34,328 bases of DNA. It comes from an uncultured bacterium. Lineage in GTDB: Bacteria > Bacillota > Clostridia > Oscillospirales > Oscillospiraceae. Positions 23,604 through 34,108 of this stretch are shown one piece after another. The notes beneath the pieces were generated by a model. The model had not been told where the DNA came from, ran no database searches, and was given only the letters and a program-made list of their open reading frames with translations. A program made the position numbers and the translations under genes. Position 1 is the first letter of the stretch, and each line of letters starts with the position of its first letter. The stretch spans positions 1 to 34,328 of the forward strand of contig CAMWRX010000023.1 in the NCBI GenBank assembly GCA_947176765.1, read 5' to 3'.

Positions 23604-23632
23604 TTTACTTTCATAAAGTGGCATGTTAAAAT
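23604..23632 (+). promoter_or_regulatory. Promoter of the yerC operon
   Basis: TTTACT, 17 bases, TAAAAT, about 34 bases before the yerC-like start. Confidence 0.55.
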
Positions 23633-23665
23633 GCCTTCAGAGCTGCCAGAGGAGGAGGATGCGCG

Positions 23666-23950
23666 ATGCAGAAAGAGATGCCGGATCAAACCGCCCTGCT
23701 GTTTGAGGCCATCCTGTCGCTGCGCGATCAGGAGGAGTGCCGTGCCTTTTTCCAGGATCTGTGTACCGTGGCTGAGCTGCGGGCTATGGCTCAGCGGCTG
23801 GAGGTGGCCCAGCTTCTGGACGAGGGTCTCATCTATAATGATATTCTCAAGCGCACCGGGGCCTCCAGCGCCACCATCAGCCGGGTGAACCGGGCGCTGC
23901 AATACGGCGCGGACGGCTACAAGACCGTGCTGCCGAGGCTGCCCAAATGA
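23666..23950 (+). CDS. yerC: YerC/YecD-family TrpR-like regulator
   Basis: This 94-residue helical protein has the TrpR-like fold pattern: DLCTVAELRAMAQRLEVAQL, then LLDEGLIYNDILKRTGASSA, then TISRVNRALQYGADGYK. The helix-turn-helix is the SSATISRVNR stretch. YerC/YecD proteins are small DNA-binding regulators in Firmicutes whose targets are poorly known. ATG 23666 follows GAGGAGGATGCG. It overlaps the next gene by four bases (ATGATG), giving a yerC-methyltransferase-hslO operon. Confidence 0.9.
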   Translation: MQKEMPDQTALLFEAILSLRDQEECRAFFQDLCTVAELRAMAQRLEVAQLLDEGLIYNDILKRTGASSATISRVNRALQYGADGYKTVLPRLPK

Positions 23951-24690
23951 TGGACGCCTATACAGCCTTAGCCCGGTGCTATGACCGGCTGACGGTTGAC
24001 GTGGACTACCAAAAGTGGGCGGACTATATCGAGCGGCATTTCCGCAGGCTGAAACGGCCTGTCCGCTCTGCGGTAGAGCTGGGCTGCGGCACTGGGAGCC
24101 TGACGAAATTGCTGGCGGAACGGGGCTATGCCATGACCGCCATCGACCTCTCGCCGGATATGCTGTCCATCGCCGAGCAGAAATGCCGGGGGCTGGACGT
24201 GCTGTTTTTGTGCCAGGATATGTCCCGGCTTACCCTGGCAGAGCCGCAGGACGCCGTCATCTCCTGCCTGGACAGCGTGAACTATGTCACCCGGCCCGCC
24301 TCCCTGCGGCGGACGTTTCAGCGGGTCTATCAAAGCCTTGTCCCCGGCGGGCTGTTCCTCTTCGACGTGAAAACCCCCGCCGCCCTGGAGGGGGCGGACG
24401 GCCAGACCTATCTGGACGAGGACGACGACCTGTTCTGCGTCTGGCGGGGGGAGTACAGCCCCCGCCGCCGCATGTGCGGCTACGGGCTGGATCTGTTCGT
24501 CCGGGAGGAGGACGGAAGCTGGAGCCGGGGCGGCGAGTACCACGAGGAGTACGCCTACACCATGGAGGAGCTGGAAGGCTTCCTCCGGGAGGCGGGCTTC
24601 CAAACCATTAAGCTGTACGGCGACAAGACCATGACTGCACCCCATGAAGGGGCACAGCGGGTCTTTTTCGCCGCGAGAAAGGAATTGTAG
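23947..24690 (+). CDS. Class I SAM-dependent methyltransferase
   Basis: This is a 247-residue protein. The SAM-binding motif I is AVELGCGTGSLTKLLAERG. MTAIDLSPDMLSIAEQK holds the acidic residue for the ribose, and a LVPGGLFLFDVKTP segment follows. The substrate is unknown. It starts at ATG 23947, overlapping yerC, and ends directly before hslO, so it is transcribed with both. Confidence 0.88.
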   Translation: MMDAYTALARCYDRLTVDVDYQKWADYIERHFRRLKRPVRSAVELGCGTGSLTKLLAERGYAMTAIDLSPDMLSIAEQKCRGLDVLFLCQDMSRLTLAEPQDAVISCLDSVNYVTRPASLRRTFQRVYQSLVPGGLFLFDVKTPAALEGADGQTYLDEDDDLFCVWRGEYSPRRRMCGYGLDLFVREEDGSWSRGGEYHEEYAYTMEELEGFLREAGFQTIKLYGDKTMTAPHEGAQRVFFAARKEL

Positions 24691-24692
24691 CG

Positions 24693-25577
24693 ATGGATCA
24701 GATCGTTCGCGTTATTGCCAAGGACGCCCCTGTGAAAGCCATGGCCATCTCCGCCCGGGATACGGTGGAGCGGGCTCGGGCCATCCACGACTGCTGGCCG
24801 GTGGCCGCAGCAGCCCTGGGCCGTCTGCTCATGGCCGCGTCCATGATGGGCGCGGTCATTAAGACAGAGGACGGCGCCGTCACCCTGCGTGTCAAGGGCG
24901 GCGGGCCGCTGGGGAGCCTCACCGCCGTGTCCGACAGCCACGGGAACGTCCGGGGCTACGTGCAGAACCCCGCCGTGGACGTGCCCCGGAAGGCCAAGGG
25001 CAAGCTGGACGTGGGGGCCGCTGTGGGGGCGGATGGTGACTTGACCGTCATCCGGGATTTGGGGCTGAAAGAGCCCTATATTGGCTCGGTGCAGTTGGTT
25101 GGCGGCGAGATCGCCGAGGACATCGCCGCCTATTTCGTGGAGAGCGAGCAGGTGCCCACCGCCTGCGCCCTGGGGGTGCTCATCGCCCCCGACCAGACCG
25201 TCCAGGCCGCGGGGGGCTACCTGATCCAGCTTCTGCCCGGGGCGGACGACGGGGTCATCTCCGCCGTGGAGCGGGGGGTGGCCAAATTGGGGGCGGTCAG
25301 CGCGCGGCTGGACGCGGGCATGGATCCCCTGGACCTGCTGCGGGAGGTGCTGGAGGAATTTGAGCTGGAGGTGTTGGAGACTTCCCCCATCGAGTACCGC
25401 TGCTACTGCACCCGGGAGCGGGTGAGCCGGGCCCTCATCAGCCTGGGCAAGGAGGAACTCACCTCCCTCATCGAGGAGCAGGGGGGCGCGGAGCTCACCT
25501 GCCAGTTCTGCGACAAAGTGTACCGCTTCTCCAAAGGCGATCTGCAAGCGCTGCTGGACGAGGCAGTGGACAAGTGA
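24693..25577 (+). CDS. hslO: Hsp33 redox-regulated chaperone
   Basis: This is a 294-residue protein. The N-terminal domain shows Hsp33 features (RARAIHDCWPVAAAALGRLL, then KGGGPLGSLTAVSDSHGNVR, then VRGYVQNP). The C-terminal redox switch has four zinc-binding Cys as CYC (near 236) and CQFC (near 270). Under oxidative stress disulfides form and the chaperone becomes active in the cytoplasm. ATG 24693 follows AAAGGAATTG. It ends at a shared terminator facing spoIIP. Confidence 0.95.
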   Translation: MDQIVRVIAKDAPVKAMAISARDTVERARAIHDCWPVAAAALGRLLMAASMMGAVIKTEDGAVTLRVKGGGPLGSLTAVSDSHGNVRGYVQNPAVDVPRKAKGKLDVGAAVGADGDLTVIRDLGLKEPYIGSVQLVGGEIAEDIAAYFVESEQVPTACALGVLIAPDQTVQAAGGYLIQLLPGADDGVISAVERGVAKLGAVSARLDAGMDPLDLLREVLEEFELEVLETSPIEYRCYCTRERVSRALISLGKEELTSLIEEQGGAELTCQFCDKVYRFSKGDLQALLDEAVDK

Positions 25578-25585
25578 AACAACGA

Positions 25586-25621
25586 CAGGAGAGCGCCGGC
25601 CTAGCCGGCGCTCTCTTCCTG
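25586..25621. terminator. Bidirectional terminator between hslO and spoIIP
   Basis: GAGAGCGCCGGC and its exact complement flank CTA, with T-rich flanks on both sides. It overlaps the final codons of spoIIP and serves the convergent genes. Confidence 0.85.
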
Positions 25622-26776
25622 TTCCATCAGCTCCACCACCGTCCGGGCGTACAGCCGCGCGGCGGTAATGGCCTCCTGAAGGGTGTTGCCGTGGGTGCCC
25701 ACCTCTACCAAAATCGTCCCCGTGGACAGATGCTGGTTGAAGCGGGTGGGGCGCAGCACCAGGGGCCGGGCCAGGGTGGCCCACTTATCGCACAGCGCCG
25801 ACTGAATGGACAGAGCCAGTGCCAGGTTCACCCTCCAGTTGGGGTGGGTCTGGCCGGTGGCGTCGCTGCCCATCACCATCATCACCTGGGCGCAGTTGTC
25901 CACCGTCCCCGCCACTGCCTTGTAGATGGTGCCGTCGGTGGCCACCAGCGCGTCCCGGTGGACGTCCAGCAGCAGCACCAGGGAGGGGTATTTTTTCAGA
26001 TTCTCCGCCACCCCCTGCACCGAGCGGTTGTAGGCGTCGTTGTAGCTGGGGTAGTCGTACAGGGTGGTGTCGTGAACCACGCCGATGCCCGCCGCCTCAA
26101 ATACCGCCTTCATCTCCTCGCCCACCCGGATCATGTTGTAGTTGGTGTCCAGGGTGCGGTGGTCGCCGCTGGGCTCGTATACGTCGGTGCCGTCCATGGT
26201 GTACGACTCGGTGGCGTGGGAATGGTAAATGAGTACCTTTGGGCCTTCCCCCTCTGCGGACAGTTGGGGCGCGTTTTTCAGCAGAGCCGGTATATCCACT
26301 GTATAGTCGGTTCGGTTGTAGACGGACACATTCCCCGATGTGACGTACTTGGTGGAGCTGCCCGCTACCATGGTCTTGGGAATGATGCCGTCCGGCGCGG
26401 TGGTGGAGACAGGCGAGTCGGTGCCCTCGTCCTCACCCGTGGGATCCAGCTCGGCAATGTCCAGGCTCTCCTTAGCCGGGGGATCGGTGGGCGCGGGCTC
26501 CTGAGGGGGCAGTGTGCCCCCCAGCAGGGAGGACTGGGCCAGCACCAGCCTGTCCCAGCGGGACAGCCCATCCCCCGTCTGCTCCACCAGCCCCAGCTCC
26601 GCCGACAGCAGAGTGATGGACACCTGGGCGTCGCCCGCCAGCTTCCAGAGCTGCTCCAGGGCGGCGGCGGGGTCGCCCACCAGCCACAAAAGCCAGGCCG
26701 CCAGGGCGGCCAACAGCGCCGCCACCCCCGCCCGCAGGCTCCGGGCCAGCGGCCTACTTGTCCTTTTCTTTCGCAT
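25601..26776 (-). CDS. spoIIP: Stage II sporulation protein P
   Basis: This 391-residue protein has a single N-terminal membrane helix (about 15-35), a variable Pro/Thr/Glu-rich linker, and the SpoIIP peptidoglycan hydrolase domain. LIYHSHATESYT carries the catalytic His, LLLDVHRDAL a second His, and VEVGTHGNTL the metal-binding end motif. SpoIIP cleaves stem peptides and crosslinks in the septum during engulfment, with SpoIID and SpoIIM. ATG 26776 follows GGAGG at ideal spacing; the GTG nine bases upstream overlaps that site. It shows that the host makes spores or descends from spore-formers. A sigma-E-like promoter lies upstream. Confidence 0.94.
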   Translation of the reverse strand: MRKKRTSRPLARSLRAGVAALLAALAAWLLWLVGDPAAALEQLWKLAGDAQVSITLLSAELGLVEQTGDGLSRWDRLVLAQSSLLGGTLPPQEPAPTDPPAKESLDIAELDPTGEDEGTDSPVSTTAPDGIIPKTMVAGSSTKYVTSGNVSVYNRTDYTVDIPALLKNAPQLSAEGEGPKVLIYHSHATESYTMDGTDVYEPSGDHRTLDTNYNMIRVGEEMKAVFEAAGIGVVHDTTLYDYPSYNDAYNRSVQGVAENLKKYPSLVLLLDVHRDALVATDGTIYKAVAGTVDNCAQVMMVMGSDATGQTHPNWRVNLALALSIQSALCDKWATLARPLVLRPTRFNQHLSTGTILVEVGTHGNTLQEAITAARLYARTVVELMEQEESAG

Positions 26777-26793
26777 TGCGCTCACCTCCCTGC

Positions 26794-26822
26794 AATGTAT
26801 GTCATCCTAGGAAAAAATAGAC
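26794..26822 (-). promoter_or_regulatory. Sigma-E-like promoter of spoIIP
   Basis: On the minus strand: GTCTATT, 14 bases, CATACATT. The -10 matches the mother-cell sigma-E consensus CATACANT, and spacing fits. In Bacillus subtilis spoIIP is known to be sigma-E dependent. Confidence 0.65.
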
Positions 26823-26824
26823 CC

Positions 26825-26853
26825 TTGACATGGTGAGTTCAATTAGTTATACT
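26825..26853 (+). promoter_or_regulatory. Promoter of the AbrB-ABC operon
   Basis: TTGACA, 17 bases, TATACT, a near-consensus promoter. The -10 lies inside the first of two direct repeats AGTTATACT (26845-26853 and 26864-26872), spaced 19 bases apart. They may be operator halves for autoregulation by the first gene. Confidence 0.78.
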
Positions 26854-26888
26854 GAGTGGGAAAAGTTATACTAGTAGGAGGAGCCGAA

Positions 26889-27122
26889 ATGAAGATGAAA
26901 ATGCCCAAGGATAAGTTCCTCAGCACCGTACGGATGGGGGACAAGGGACAGATTGTCATTCCCAAGGAAGTGCGGGAGATGTTTGAGATCGAGCCGGGAG
27001 ACAACCTGATGCTGTTGGCGGACAAAGATCGCGGCATTGCCATCGTGGCCTTCGACGGGATGATGGACTTTATGAACGAGGCCACCCGTCAGGCGATGGG
27101 CCAGAAGGAGAGGGAACAATGA
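26889..27122 (+). CDS. AbrB/SpoVT-family transcription regulator
   Basis: This is a 77-residue protein with the swapped-hairpin AbrB domain: TVRMGDKGQIVIPKEVREMF, then IEPGDNLMLLADKDRGIAIV. A short helical tail ends QKEREQ. AbrB-type dimers bind DNA in the major groove and commonly repress their own operons. ATG 26889 follows AGGAGGAG. It overlaps the ABC ATPase gene by four bases (ATGA), so it probably senses or limits expression of the exporter. Confidence 0.9.
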   Translation: MKMKMPKDKFLSTVRMGDKGQIVIPKEVREMFEIEPGDNLMLLADKDRGIAIVAFDGMMDFMNEATRQAMGQKEREQ

Positions 27123-27838
27123 ACGCGATACAGATCATGGGTTTGACCAAGGAATACGGGAACCGCAGGGTGGTGGACCGGCTGGAGCTGTCCATTCCGG
27201 CGGGGGAGCTGTTCGCCCTGCTGGGGGTGAACGGGGCGGGGAAGTCCACGACGATCAAGATGCTGTCCTGCCTCACCGTTCCCACCGAGGGGGACGCCCA
27301 GCTCATGGGGCACAGCGTCCGCACCCAAAGCCACCAGGCCAAAGAGATTTTGGCCGTATCCCCCCAGGAGACGGCGGTGGCCCCGGGGCTCACCGTGGCG
27401 GAAAATTTGGAGCTGATGGCGGGCATCTATGGCCGCTCCAAGGAGCGGGTAACTCAAGTGATGGAACAGCTCGGCCTGACCCAGTGGGCAAAGCAGCGGG
27501 CCAAGACCCTGTCCGGCGGCTGGCAGCGGCGGCTGTCCATCGCCATGGCGCTGGTGTCCCAGCCGGAGGTGCTGTTTCTGGACGAGCCCACCCTGGGCCT
27601 GGACGTGCTGGCCCGGCGGGAGCTGTGGGGGGTGATCCGGGGGCTGAAGGGACACACCACCATCATTTTGACCACCCACTACTTAGAGGAGGCGGAGTCT
27701 TTGGCTGAGCGCATCGGCATCATGAACGCGGGCCGTCTCCGGGCGGTCGGGACCGCCCAGGAGCTGAAGGCCCTGGCAGGCTGTGACAACTTCGAGGACG
27801 CCTTTGTGGCGCTGGCGGGAGAGGAGGCGGCATCATGA
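27119..27838 (+). CDS. ABC transporter ATP-binding protein
   Basis: This 239-residue ATPase has Walker A GVNGAGKST, a Q-loop SPQETAVAPGLT, signature LSGGWQRR, Walker B VLFLDEPT and a switch His in LTTHYLEEAE. The form is that of drug/antibiotic-type ABC-2 exporters. It pairs with the permease gene that overlaps it by four bases. The substrate is unknown. Confidence 0.95.
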   Translation: MNAIQIMGLTKEYGNRRVVDRLELSIPAGELFALLGVNGAGKSTTIKMLSCLTVPTEGDAQLMGHSVRTQSHQAKEILAVSPQETAVAPGLTVAENLELMAGIYGRSKERVTQVMEQLGLTQWAKQRAKTLSGGWQRRLSIAMALVSQPEVLFLDEPTLGLDVLARRELWGVIRGLKGHTTIILTTHYLEEAESLAERIGIMNAGRLRAVGTAQELKALAGCDNFEDAFVALAGEEAAS

Positions 27839-28566
27839 GAGTGAGAGCGTTTGCCAAGCGAAATATGAAGGAGCTGCTCCGGGATCCCCTGACCCTGTTC
27901 TTCGGGCTGGGCTTCCCCCTGGCGCTCCTGCTCCTGATGACCGTGATCCAGCGCAACGTCCCCGTGTCCATTTTTGAGCTGGACACCCTGGCCCCGGGTA
28001 TCGCCCTGTTTGGGCTGACCTTTATGGCGCTCTTTTCCGGAATGCTCCTCGCCAAGGACCGCTCCTCCGCCTTCCTGGCCCGGCTGGCGGCGTCCCCGAT
28101 GACGGCGGCGGATTTCCTGCTGGGCTATCTGCTGCCCCTGCTGCCCATGGCGGTGGGGCAGAGCGTCATCTGCATGGCGGCGGCGGTGGCCCTGGGCCTG
28201 CCCCTGAGCTGGAATCTGCTGGCGGTAGTGGCGTCGCTGATCCCCTCCGCGCTGCTGTTTATCGCCCTGGGCCTGCTGTGCGGCACCTTGTTCAATGACA
28301 AGCAGGTGGGCGGTATGTGCGGAGCCCTGCTGACCAACGTGACGGCATTCCTGGCCGGCATCTGGTTTGACCTGTCCCTGATCGGCGGGGGATTCAAAAC
28401 CTTCGCCTACCTTCTCCCCTTTGCCCACGGGGCGGACGGGGCCAGGGCCGCGCTGGCGGGGAATTGGGCCGCCCTGCCTGGACATCTGCTGTGGGTGTCG
28501 GTGTGGGCGGCGGCGGTGCTGGCACTGGCCATCGTTTTATTCCGGGGCCGCCTGGTGGAGCGGTGA
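27835..28566 (+). CDS. ABC-2 type permease
   Basis: This 243-residue membrane protein has about six hydrophobic segments (about 21-41, 57-77, 95-120, 130-155, 165-185 and 218-240). The N-terminus MRVRAFAKRNMKELLRDPLT is the usual ABC-2 permease start, and a conserved loop KDRSSAFLARLAASPMTAAD follows the second helix. It forms the membrane part of the exporter. I see no terminator after it; a promoter for the next gene follows. Confidence 0.93.
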   Translation: MRVRAFAKRNMKELLRDPLTLFFGLGFPLALLLLMTVIQRNVPVSIFELDTLAPGIALFGLTFMALFSGMLLAKDRSSAFLARLAASPMTAADFLLGYLLPLLPMAVGQSVICMAAAVALGLPLSWNLLAVVASLIPSALLFIALGLLCGTLFNDKQVGGMCGALLTNVTAFLAGIWFDLSLIGGGFKTFAYLLPFAHGADGARAALAGNWAALPGHLLWVSVWAAAVLALAIVLFRGRLVER

Positions 28567-28606
28567 GAGGCTGGTCCCTTTCGACAAAAGCAGTGGACAT
28601 TCAGGG

Positions 28607-28635
28607 TTGAAATTTGATACCCACTGTGGTAAAGT
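28607..28635 (+). promoter_or_regulatory. Promoter of the bactofilin gene
   Basis: TTGAAA, 17 bases, TAAAGT, about 73 bases before the start. The match is good. Confidence 0.65.
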
Positions 28636-28707
28636 ATGGTCATCACGAAAGAAGCGCTGGGCGGTCCGTGCGTGATCGGTTCAGTCCTTTTGAGGAAAGG
28701 TGAGATC

Positions 28708-29208
28708 ATGATGGGTTTCTTTGGAATGCAAAAGACTGAGCCCCGGGTAGAGGTCCCGGCGCTTCCGGAAGAGAAGCCGGTGAGCGCGCCCGCCCCCGTG
28801 CGAGCCGGCAGCACGGTCATTGCTCAGGGCATTACGGTTACCGGCACGATTCAAGGTGAGGGTGTGGTTCAGGTCGAGGGCGTGGTCGAGGGCGAGTTCG
28901 ATCTGACCGGCGCGGTGATCGTGGCGGAGTCCGGGCTGGTTCGCGGCCCCATCACGGCGGACGTGGTCCGGCTGGCGGGCCGTGTGGAGGGCAATGTCTA
29001 CGCACGGGAGCACATGAAGCTGGAGCCTACCGGCAGCCTGGACGGCGATGTTACCACCGCCTCCCTGGTGGTGGAGGACGGCGGCAGCCTGAACGGCCGG
29101 TGCACGACCTTGAAGCCGACCCCGGCCCTGGAGCCGGAGCTGCAAGAGATCAAGGGCCCCGCCGCCCTGGAATTCGGGCCGGAGTTCGAGTTGGAAGAGG
29201 AGAGATAA
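28708..29208 (+). CDS. Bactofilin family polymer-forming protein
   Basis: This protein of about 166 residues has a central beta-helix domain of repeating short strands (STVIAQGITVTGTIQGEGVV, then QVEGVVEGEFD, then GLVRGPITADVVRLAGRVEG). Flanking tails are unstructured: Pro-rich before and Glu-rich after. Bactofilins polymerise without nucleotide into filaments linked to cell shape or envelope work. The start ATG 28708 (or 28711) follows AGGAAAGGTGA. It appears monocistronic. Confidence 0.88.
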   Translation: MMGFFGMQKTEPRVEVPALPEEKPVSAPAPVRAGSTVIAQGITVTGTIQGEGVVQVEGVVEGEFDLTGAVIVAESGLVRGPITADVVRLAGRVEGNVYAREHMKLEPTGSLDGDVTTASLVVEDGGSLNGRCTTLKPTPALEPELQEIKGPAALEFGPEFELEEER

Positions 29209-29292
29209 AAGTCCCGATTCAATTTTGTGTTCCTGATACAGAATGAGGGAATGGTTTCTCTCCGAACTGGTTAAGAATTTGGAGGAAATCAC

Positions 29293-29826
29293 GTGGAGAA
29301 CAAAATAGTCATAGCAGAAACAGAACGGCTGATTTTAAGAAGATACAAAAAAGAGGATTTGCAGGACTTATTTGAATACTTATCTAATGCGGAAGTTGTG
29401 AAGTATGAACCATATAAAGCCATGACCATTGATGAGACAAAGGAAAATCTGGAATGGCGCATTGGAACAGGTGAAATGATCGCGGTCGAGTTAAAGGATT
29501 CCCATAAAATGGTTGGTAATGTATATATGGGAAAACGTGAATTTGACGCGCTGGAAATCGGTTATGTATTTAATCGAAATTATTGGGGACACGGCTATGC
29601 CGCCGAAAGCTGCAAAGCCTTGATTCAACAGGCATTTTCAAATGGTATCCACAGGATCTATGGAGAATGCGACCCCGATAACAAGCGTTCTTGGAAATTA
29701 CTAGAAGCATTAGGATTTCAGCGGGAAGCCCATTTCAGGGAAAATGTGTATTTCTGGAAAGACGAACATGAGAAGCCGATTTGGAAAGATACCTACGTAT
29801 ATGCCATGTTGAATGCTGGCGAATAA
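29293..29826 (+). CDS. GNAT-family N-acetyltransferase
   Basis: This 177-residue protein starts with the RimJ/RimL-like pattern ETERLILRRYKKEDLQDLFE. The acetyl-CoA motif is GYVFNRNYWGHGYAAESCKA, followed by ALGFQREAHFRENVYF. It probably acetylates an amino group on a small molecule or protein; the substrate is unknown. The start is GTG 29293 behind GGAGG. The gene is clearly more AT-rich than its neighbours, which suggests recent acquisition. Confidence 0.9.
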   Translation: MENKIVIAETERLILRRYKKEDLQDLFEYLSNAEVVKYEPYKAMTIDETKENLEWRIGTGEMIAVELKDSHKMVGNVYMGKREFDALEIGYVFNRNYWGHGYAAESCKALIQQAFSNGIHRIYGECDPDNKRSWKLLEALGFQREAHFRENVYFWKDEHEKPIWKDTYVYAMLNAGE

Positions 29827-29884
29827 CTTGAAATTTGCCAGGTAGTTTGCAGAAACAAAAAAGCGAATTAGGTACATAAAAAAG

Positions 29885-29919
29885 AATCCCCCGCCGGAAT
29901 ATCCGGCGGGGGATTTTTT
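29885..29919 (+). terminator. Terminator after the acetyltransferase gene
   Basis: CCCCCGCCGG pairs with CCGGCGGGGG around a short loop, followed by six T. From here to 30,074 I see no gene. Confidence 0.92.
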
Positions 29920-30074
29920 ATTAGATTTCAAAATGCGCGGCAATGTTGTCATGCTCCGATTGGGCGCGCGGCCGGGTCGCTTTCCCTCCGTCTCGGGCTG
30001 GTCTTGGCCCGCTTGTGCGGGCCTGCGCTCGCCCTCGCTTCAGTCCAAGCTCCCCTGCGCGCCTATCGTCGCAC

Positions 30075-32756
<2,682 letters not shown>

Positions 32757-32808
32757 CGCTTGACGCTCCTTTTCTTTTTAGTCGGCAAAGGAAAGAACCA
32801 TATAAAAG

Positions 32809-33486
32809 TTATTTCGGTAAATAGCCAGAGCCACCGCAGGTTTTGCAAACCCGCCCCACATCCACGTTCAATAGAGGGAGTTTTTTTAGATGCAGTCCTT
32901 TGCCCTGGCAGTCCGGGCATATGATGCAATCACCTTCGGGCCTTGGCTGTACGGAATTTGGATAAGTCTCCCGGTATCTTTGATACTGTTCCAATGTCCG
33001 CTCCATGTTCTGCTTCAGATGTTCGTCTGTTATGATCGCGGCTCGTTCCAAAACGCCGGTTTCTTTTAACACTTTTTCAAAATCTTTATATCCTTTTGAA
33101 AGCCGGCTCAAGGGGATTTTCCTCTGCCTGTTATTCTCCTGGATGCGGAAAATATATGTGCCATTTTCCCGCGCGACCTGCACCCGTCCCCCCGGTATCT
33201 CCTTCCACCGGAACCGATATTCTTCTTTGCGGGAGTAGTGGAAGATTACCGTTTCCGCATCATACTCCACCCAAACCAGCCCCAAATAGAATACGCGGTA
33301 GATTGCAAAGGCCACAAGGCCGCCGAACATAACCGCCCCAGCCAGAAACATCAACCGCTCGTCACGGGATGCCTGGGGATGGAAAAAAGCCATGTAGAGG
33401 GAGAAGACAGTCAGCGGAACAAAGAAAACCGCAAAGACCAGGAATGCAATCATTTTTGAAAACCAGCCCACTGTACATTTTTTCAT
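32809..33486 (-). CDS. Membrane protein with C-terminal DnaJ-type zinc finger
   Basis: This is a 225-residue protein of unknown role. Two membrane helices (about 11-33 and 46-68) are followed by a beta-rich stretch (about 70-130) that looks like a PH-like domain of YcxB type. A helical, charged linker leads to a C-terminal pair CPDCQGKG and CKTCGGSG, the CXXCXGXG motif of DnaJ zinc fingers, without any J-domain. ATG 33486 has AGGTGA upstream. The combination is unusual; I cannot name a family. Confidence 0.78.
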   Translation of the reverse strand: MKKCTVGWFSKMIAFLVFAVFFVPLTVFSLYMAFFHPQASRDERLMFLAGAVMFGGLVAFAIYRVFYLGLVWVEYDAETVIFHYSRKEEYRFRWKEIPGGRVQVARENGTYIFRIQENNRQRKIPLSRLSKGYKDFEKVLKETGVLERAAIITDEHLKQNMERTLEQYQRYRETYPNSVQPRPEGDCIICPDCQGKGLHLKKLPLLNVDVGRVCKTCGGSGYLPK

Positions 33487-33632
33487 ATCCTATCACCTCG
33501 TATAATAAGATTTGCTGACGCATTATAGTGGGCCTGCATAGTCTGCTTCGCAAAATCAGCAGGCTAAGTATATCACACCCGGAGCAAAAAGGGAAGAGCG
33601 TTGGGCCGCGCCGTTCGCGCCGCCGGTTCCCC

Positions 33633-33660
33633 TTGCATTTCCACGGCATTGTGATATAAT
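33633..33660 (+). promoter_or_regulatory. Promoter of mrnC-rqcH
   Basis: TTGCAT, 16 bases, TATAAT, 34 bases before the mrnC start. Confidence 0.75.
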
Positions 33661-33694
33661 TTCAAAGATATTTCCCGAGATTGGAGAATTTTCC

Positions 33695-34108
33695 ATGGAT
33701 TACTTTCACCTGTCTGCCGGACAGGACACCATTGAGCGCATCAGCGCCCTGGGCCTTGCCCATCTGGGCGACGGCGTATATGAATTGATGGTGCGCGCCT
33801 GGCTGTGCCTCCACGGCAAGGCCACCAACGCCGGCCTGCACAAGGCTGCCGTGAAATACGTGGCCGCCCCCGCCCAGGCCAAGCTGGCGCACGCCATCCT
33901 GCCCCTGCTCACCGAGGAAGAGCAGGGGGTGTACCGCCGGGGCCGCAACAGCCACACCGCCGCCGTGCCCAAAGGAGCCAGTGTGGGGGAGTACCACGCC
34001 GCCACGGCGCTGGAATCCCTATTCGGCTGGCTGTATCTGCAGGGAAGGACGGAACGGCTTAACGAATTGTTTGACGCAATGATGGAGGAGGCAAGCCATG
34101 CCTTTTGA
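33695..34108 (+). CDS. mrnC: Mini-ribonuclease 3
   Basis: This 137-residue protein is made of an RNase III catalytic domain alone: LAHLGDGVYELMVRAWL (usually LGDAVYE), then GRNSHTAAVPKGASVGEYHA, then ATALESLFGWLYLQGR. Mini-III matures 23S rRNA ends in Firmicutes. ATG 33695 follows TTGGAG. Its end overlaps the next gene by 11 bases. Confidence 0.93.
   Translation: MDYFHLSAGQDTIERISALGLAHLGDGVYELMVRAWLCLHGKATNAGLHKAAVKYVAAPAQAKLAHAILPLLTEEEQGVYRRGRNSHTAAVPKGASVGEYHAATALESLFGWLYLQGRTERLNELFDAMMEEASHAF

Noticed and set aside
22069-23616. Plus-strand open frame of 515 codons opposite purA
   Set aside because: It covers purA almost exactly, has no recognisable domain and runs through the purA terminator.
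25574-26836. Plus-strand open frame of 420 codons opposite spoIIP
   Set aside because: It lies opposite a well supported spoIIP gene and shows only low-complexity shadow sequence.
29920-30074. GC-rich spacer after the acetyltransferase terminator
   Set aside because: I looked for a small gene or RNA but saw only short GC-rich repeats and the gdhA downstream region.
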